Assembly: GCA_964424375.1 (NCBI GenBank)
Contig: CAYRIH010000009.1
Span: forward strand, 1 to 25,693
DNA from: CAYRIH01 sp964424375
GTDB lineage: Bacteria > Patescibacteriota > Kazan-3B-28 > UBA10110
Length of the DNA: 25,693 nt
Reading direction: 5' to 3'
Positions 23,411 through 25,693 of the stretch are shown piece by piece. The position numbers were made by a program, and so were the translations under genes. Positions within the stretch are counted from its first letter, which is position 1, and each line of letters starts with the position of its first letter. Under the pieces are notes generated by a model. It was not told the origin of the DNA, ran no database searches, and was given only the letters and a program-made list of their open reading frames with translations.

Positions 23411-24553
23411 ATGAATAAAAAGTTTGAAGATTTAAAGATAGCTATTGTAGCTGATTGGCTAACTGCTCGTGGTGGTGCTGAGAAGGTAGTGCTGGCTTTA
23501 ACTGATATATTTCCTCAAGCTGATATTTTTACTTCAGTTTTTAAACCTAAAGCTTTTCCTGAATTATCAAAAAAAAGAGTTTATACTAGTTTTTTACAAA
23601 ATATGTTTTTGGGTAAAAAGCATCAGATGTGGCCGCATTTGCGTCCTCGGGCTTTTGAGCAATTAGATTTAGACAATTATGATATAGTTGTTAGTTCAGC
23701 CAGCGCAGAGGCCAAAGGGATAATCACTAAACCCGAAACGCTTCATGTATGTTACTGTCATACACCGATTAGATATTACTGGAGTCATTATCATTATTAT
23801 TTGAACAATCCAGAATATGGCATTTTAAATCCTTTAGTTAGGTTTTTAATGCCGAGAATGATTCATCGTTTGCGATTGTGGGATAGGGTAGCTGCAGATC
23901 GAGTAGATGTTTTTATTGCAAATTCGAAAACTACTGCATCTCGGATTGCTAAATATTATGAAACAGAATCAACAGTTATTTATCCGCCAGTTGATGCACA
24001 TAGATTTAGTATTAGCCAAGAAGTTGATGATTATTATTTAATAGTTGGTCGGCAAACTGGATACAAAAGGACAGATGTTGCTATAGAGGCTTTTAATCAT
24101 TTGGGCTTGCCACTTAAAATTATTGGTAGTGGCCCAGCTTTGCGTAAATGGATGCTTAAGGCTAGACATAATATAGAATTTTTGGGACGAGTATCAGATA
24201 AGGAAATAGGGCAATATATGTCTAGATGTCAGGCCTTGGTTTTTCCTCAGGAAGAGGATGCTGGTATAGTACCTTTAGAAGTTATGGCCTCGGGGCGGCC
24301 GGTGATTGCTTATAAAGCTGGCGGGGCGACTGAGACTGTGATTGATGGGGTGACCGGCATATTTTTTGCAGATCAAACTCCTAAATCTTTAGTTGAGGCT
24401 CTACATAAATTTCAAAAAATGAAATGGAAGCCTCAGGTTATCCGTGAACATGCTCTTAAGTTTGACATAAGTATTTTTCGTCGCCAGATCAAAAATTTCG
24501 TAAAAAAGAATTGGCAAGAATATTTAAAACTCTATGGGGATTCATCCCGTTAG
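23411..24553 (+). CDS. GT4 glycosyltransferase
   Basis: 380 residues, GT-B fold. The N-terminal part begins KIAIVADWLTARGGAEKVV (donor/acceptor glycine loop), then HVCYCHTPIRYYW, as in WbaZ-like mannosyltransferases. The C-terminal half has VIYPPVDAHRF, LIVGRQTGYKRTDVAIEAF, IIGSGPALRKW and the E-x7-E motif in FPQEEDAGIVPLEVMASGRPV, followed by GGATETV. Likely adds a sugar to the lipid-linked acceptor started by the preceding transferase, 21 bases upstream. Oddity: the last codons and the TAG stop lie in the first bases of the 126-bp element (24545-24670), so its natural C-terminus may have been replaced. The protein ends GDSSR. Confidence 0.92.
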   Translation: MNKKFEDLKIAIVADWLTARGGAEKVVLALTDIFPQADIFTSVFKPKAFPELSKKRVYTSFLQNMFLGKKHQMWPHLRPRAFEQLDLDNYDIVVSSASAEAKGIITKPETLHVCYCHTPIRYYWSHYHYYLNNPEYGILNPLVRFLMPRMIHRLRLWDRVAADRVDVFIANSKTTASRIAKYYETESTVIYPPVDAHRFSISQEVDDYYLIVGRQTGYKRTDVAIEAFNHLGLPLKIIGSGPALRKWMLKARHNIEFLGRVSDKEIGQYMSRCQALVFPQEEDAGIVPLEVMASGRPVIAYKAGGATETVIDGVTGIFFADQTPKSLVEALHKFQKMKWKPQVIREHALKFDISIFRRQIKNFVKKNWQEYLKLYGDSSR

Positions 24554-24670
24554 AGTTAACCTTAAGCTTATCTACATAACTTAATTATTACTAAAACTAT
24601 AATGCTTTATCTAAAACACATATCAACCAATACCCATTCTGCTCTTGCAGCAGAATTAACTCTAACGGGA
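24545..24670. mobile_element. 126-bp MITE-like element, copy 2
   Basis: Same length and orientation as 11016-11141, with 123 of 126 bases identical. Perfect 15-bp terminal inverted repeats, here extendable to 16 bp (24544 with 24671). It carries the same internal hairpin (24637-24655) and TATAAT (24598-24603). It supplies the stop codon of the upstream GT4 gene and ends six bases before the ATG of the next one. No ORF inside. Confidence 0.75.
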
Positions 24671-24676
24671 TAAAAG

Positions 24677-25693
24677 ATGAGAATAGGCATAGATATTAGG
24701 GGATTATTAACAGGTCAGCGAAGTGGTGTTGAACAATATACTCTAAAACTTATAGAACATTTGCTTCAGATCGATCGAGACAATACGTATGTTCTGTTTT
24801 ATGTATCTTACAAAAACTTAGACGAGAGGATGCAAAATTTAATAAAAGAAGCTCCTTTTTTAAAACAGGATAATGTAGAAATTAAAACTCTAAAATGGAT
24901 AAATATCCCATTGCTACTACATGCTCTTTGGAAACCATTAGAGTGGCCCAAAGTAGATAAAATCTGCGGGGGGTTAGATGTAATGTGGCTACCCAGTCCC
25001 AGATTGTTGCCGGTAAGCTCTGCTTGTCGGCTGGTAATTACTTTTCACGATTTGGTTTTTGAGCTATTTCCCCAGTTTTATACTTGGCAGTCTAAATTGT
25101 GGCAGTGGCAAATGAACTATTCTTATTTAGCTCGCAAAGCTGATTCGATTATTGCTGTTTCCAGTAGTACTAAAAAAGATTTAATTAGATTATATAGCAT
25201 TGATTCCGATAAGATAAAAATTATCTATGAAGGAGTAGATGAGAATTATTCATATCCCATATCCCATGAAATAGTTGATCAGACCAAAGAAAAGTTTAAG
25301 ATTACAGAAAAATTTGTTTATTATATAGGTAGTTTAGAGCCTAGAAAAAATATCATATCAATTATTCGGGCTTTATATTATTTAAAGAATGAAGTTAAAT
25401 CTGAGCAATTTGGTAAGATTAAGTTAGTGATATCTGGGGCTAAAAATTGGTTATCGGATACGATCTTTGATGAGGTTAAAAAATTAGAACTTACTCAGTG
25501 GGTGATCTTTACTGGCTCTGTCAGTGAAGATGAAAAAATTGCTCTTTTGCAGTCAGCTTCAATCTTTGTTTTCCCCAGCCTTTATGAGGGTTTTGGTTTA
25601 CCAGTTTTAGAAGCTATGGCAGCTGGCTGTCCAGTAATTACCTCCAATATTTCTTCTTTACCGGAAGTAGTTGACGATGCAGCAATTCTAATC
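24677..25693 (+). CDS. GT4 glycosyltransferase (3' end beyond the window)
   Basis: 339 codons from the ATG at 24677, open to the window edge. The start RIGIDIRGLLTGQRSGVEQYTLKLIEHL is typical of the mannosyl/glucosyl GT4 group. VITFHDLVFELFP, IIAVSSSTKKDLIRLY, KIIYEGVDENY, VYYIGSLEPRKNIISIIRAL, VISGAKNW and FPSLYEGFGLPVLEAMAAGCPVI (E-x7-E) cover nearly the whole fold, so only the last few dozen residues are missing. Likely a further sugar-adding step in the same glycan pathway. Its only upstream spacer is the 126-bp element, which may carry its leader or promoter if it is not read through from the preceding gene. Confidence 0.92.
   Translation, partial: MRIGIDIRGLLTGQRSGVEQYTLKLIEHLLQIDRDNTYVLFYVSYKNLDERMQNLIKEAPFLKQDNVEIKTLKWINIPLLLHALWKPLEWPKVDKICGGLDVMWLPSPRLLPVSSACRLVITFHDLVFELFPQFYTWQSKLWQWQMNYSYLARKADSIIAVSSSTKKDLIRLYSIDSDKIKIIYEGVDENYSYPISHEIVDQTKEKFKITEKFVYYIGSLEPRKNIISIIRALYYLKNEVKSEQFGKIKLVISGAKNWLSDTIFDEVKKLELTQWVIFTGSVSEDEKIALLQSASIFVFPSLYEGFGLPVLEAMAAGCPVITSNISSLPEVVDDAAILI

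Noticed and set aside
1..25693. Alternative genetic code (UGA as glycine)
   Set aside because: Real genes stop at TGA (for example 11006) and no frame needs TGA read-through.

Overview
The window looks like a chromosomal segment from a low-GC, small-genome bacterium, most plausibly a member of the Candidate Phyla Radiation (Patescibacteria). This is an inference. The signs are compact and often overlapping genes, few recognisable Shine-Dalgarno sequences, short house-keeping enzymes (a threonyl-tRNA synthetase without its TGS domain), a surface with LPxTG-type and WxL-like proteins, and several short interspersed palindromes. TGA is used as a stop codon (for example at 11006 and at the end of the small gene before miaA), so the UGA-glycine code of Gracilibacteria and SR1 does not apply. 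A run of 100 N at 18957-19056 shows that this is a scaffolded assembly.

Left part (1-3.5 kb): the 5' portion of a cysteine desulfurase gene, a tRNA-Pro(TGG) with a broken second copy of its 5' half, and a large O-antigen ligase-like membrane protein with TPRs, all on the minus strand. Next comes a divergent, textbook sigma-70 promoter driving a small secreted WxL-like protein that ends at a rho-independent terminator.

Middle-left part (3.5-13.1 kb, plus strand): two overlapping GT-C-type membrane proteins; a DUF916-like (WxL-interacting) protein that continues past its membrane segment into two LysM domains; a 938-residue secreted protein with a WxL-like C-terminus, translationally coupled to it; then a 126-bp MITE-like element followed by an overlapping trio of SAM methyltransferase, GtrA and polyprenyl-phosphate hexose synthase-like GT2. 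This reads as a locus for building and displaying surface glycans and surface proteins.

Middle part (13.1-17.7 kb): house-keeping and RNA genes. miaA, a translationally coupled 47-codon basic gene and thrS form a minus-strand operon. A candidate unassigned structured ncRNA (about 16085-16371, with a very strong terminator) lies divergently from thrS. udk runs directly into tRNA-Val(GAC) on the minus strand. The RNase P RNA gene (rnpB) has a clear promoter and a 36-bp palindromic terminator.

Right part (17.7-25.7 kb): a 1358-residue surface protein made of about nine Ig-like repeats with an LPSTG sorting signal (minus), then divergent plus-strand glycan genes: a polyprenyl-phosphate sugar-1-phosphate transferase, a GT4 glycosyltransferase, a second copy of the 126-bp element, and a partial GT4 glycosyltransferase. 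The initiating sugar transferase, glycosyltransferases, lipid-carrier sugar synthase, flippase-like GtrA, GT-C enzymes and O-antigen ligase-like protein could together form a lipid-carrier glycan pathway that decorates the surface proteins encoded here. The least ordinary content is the WxL-like system with LysM domains on the predicted cytoplasmic side, the two-copy MITE-like element sharing a palindromic core with dispersed copies, and the unassigned ncRNA.
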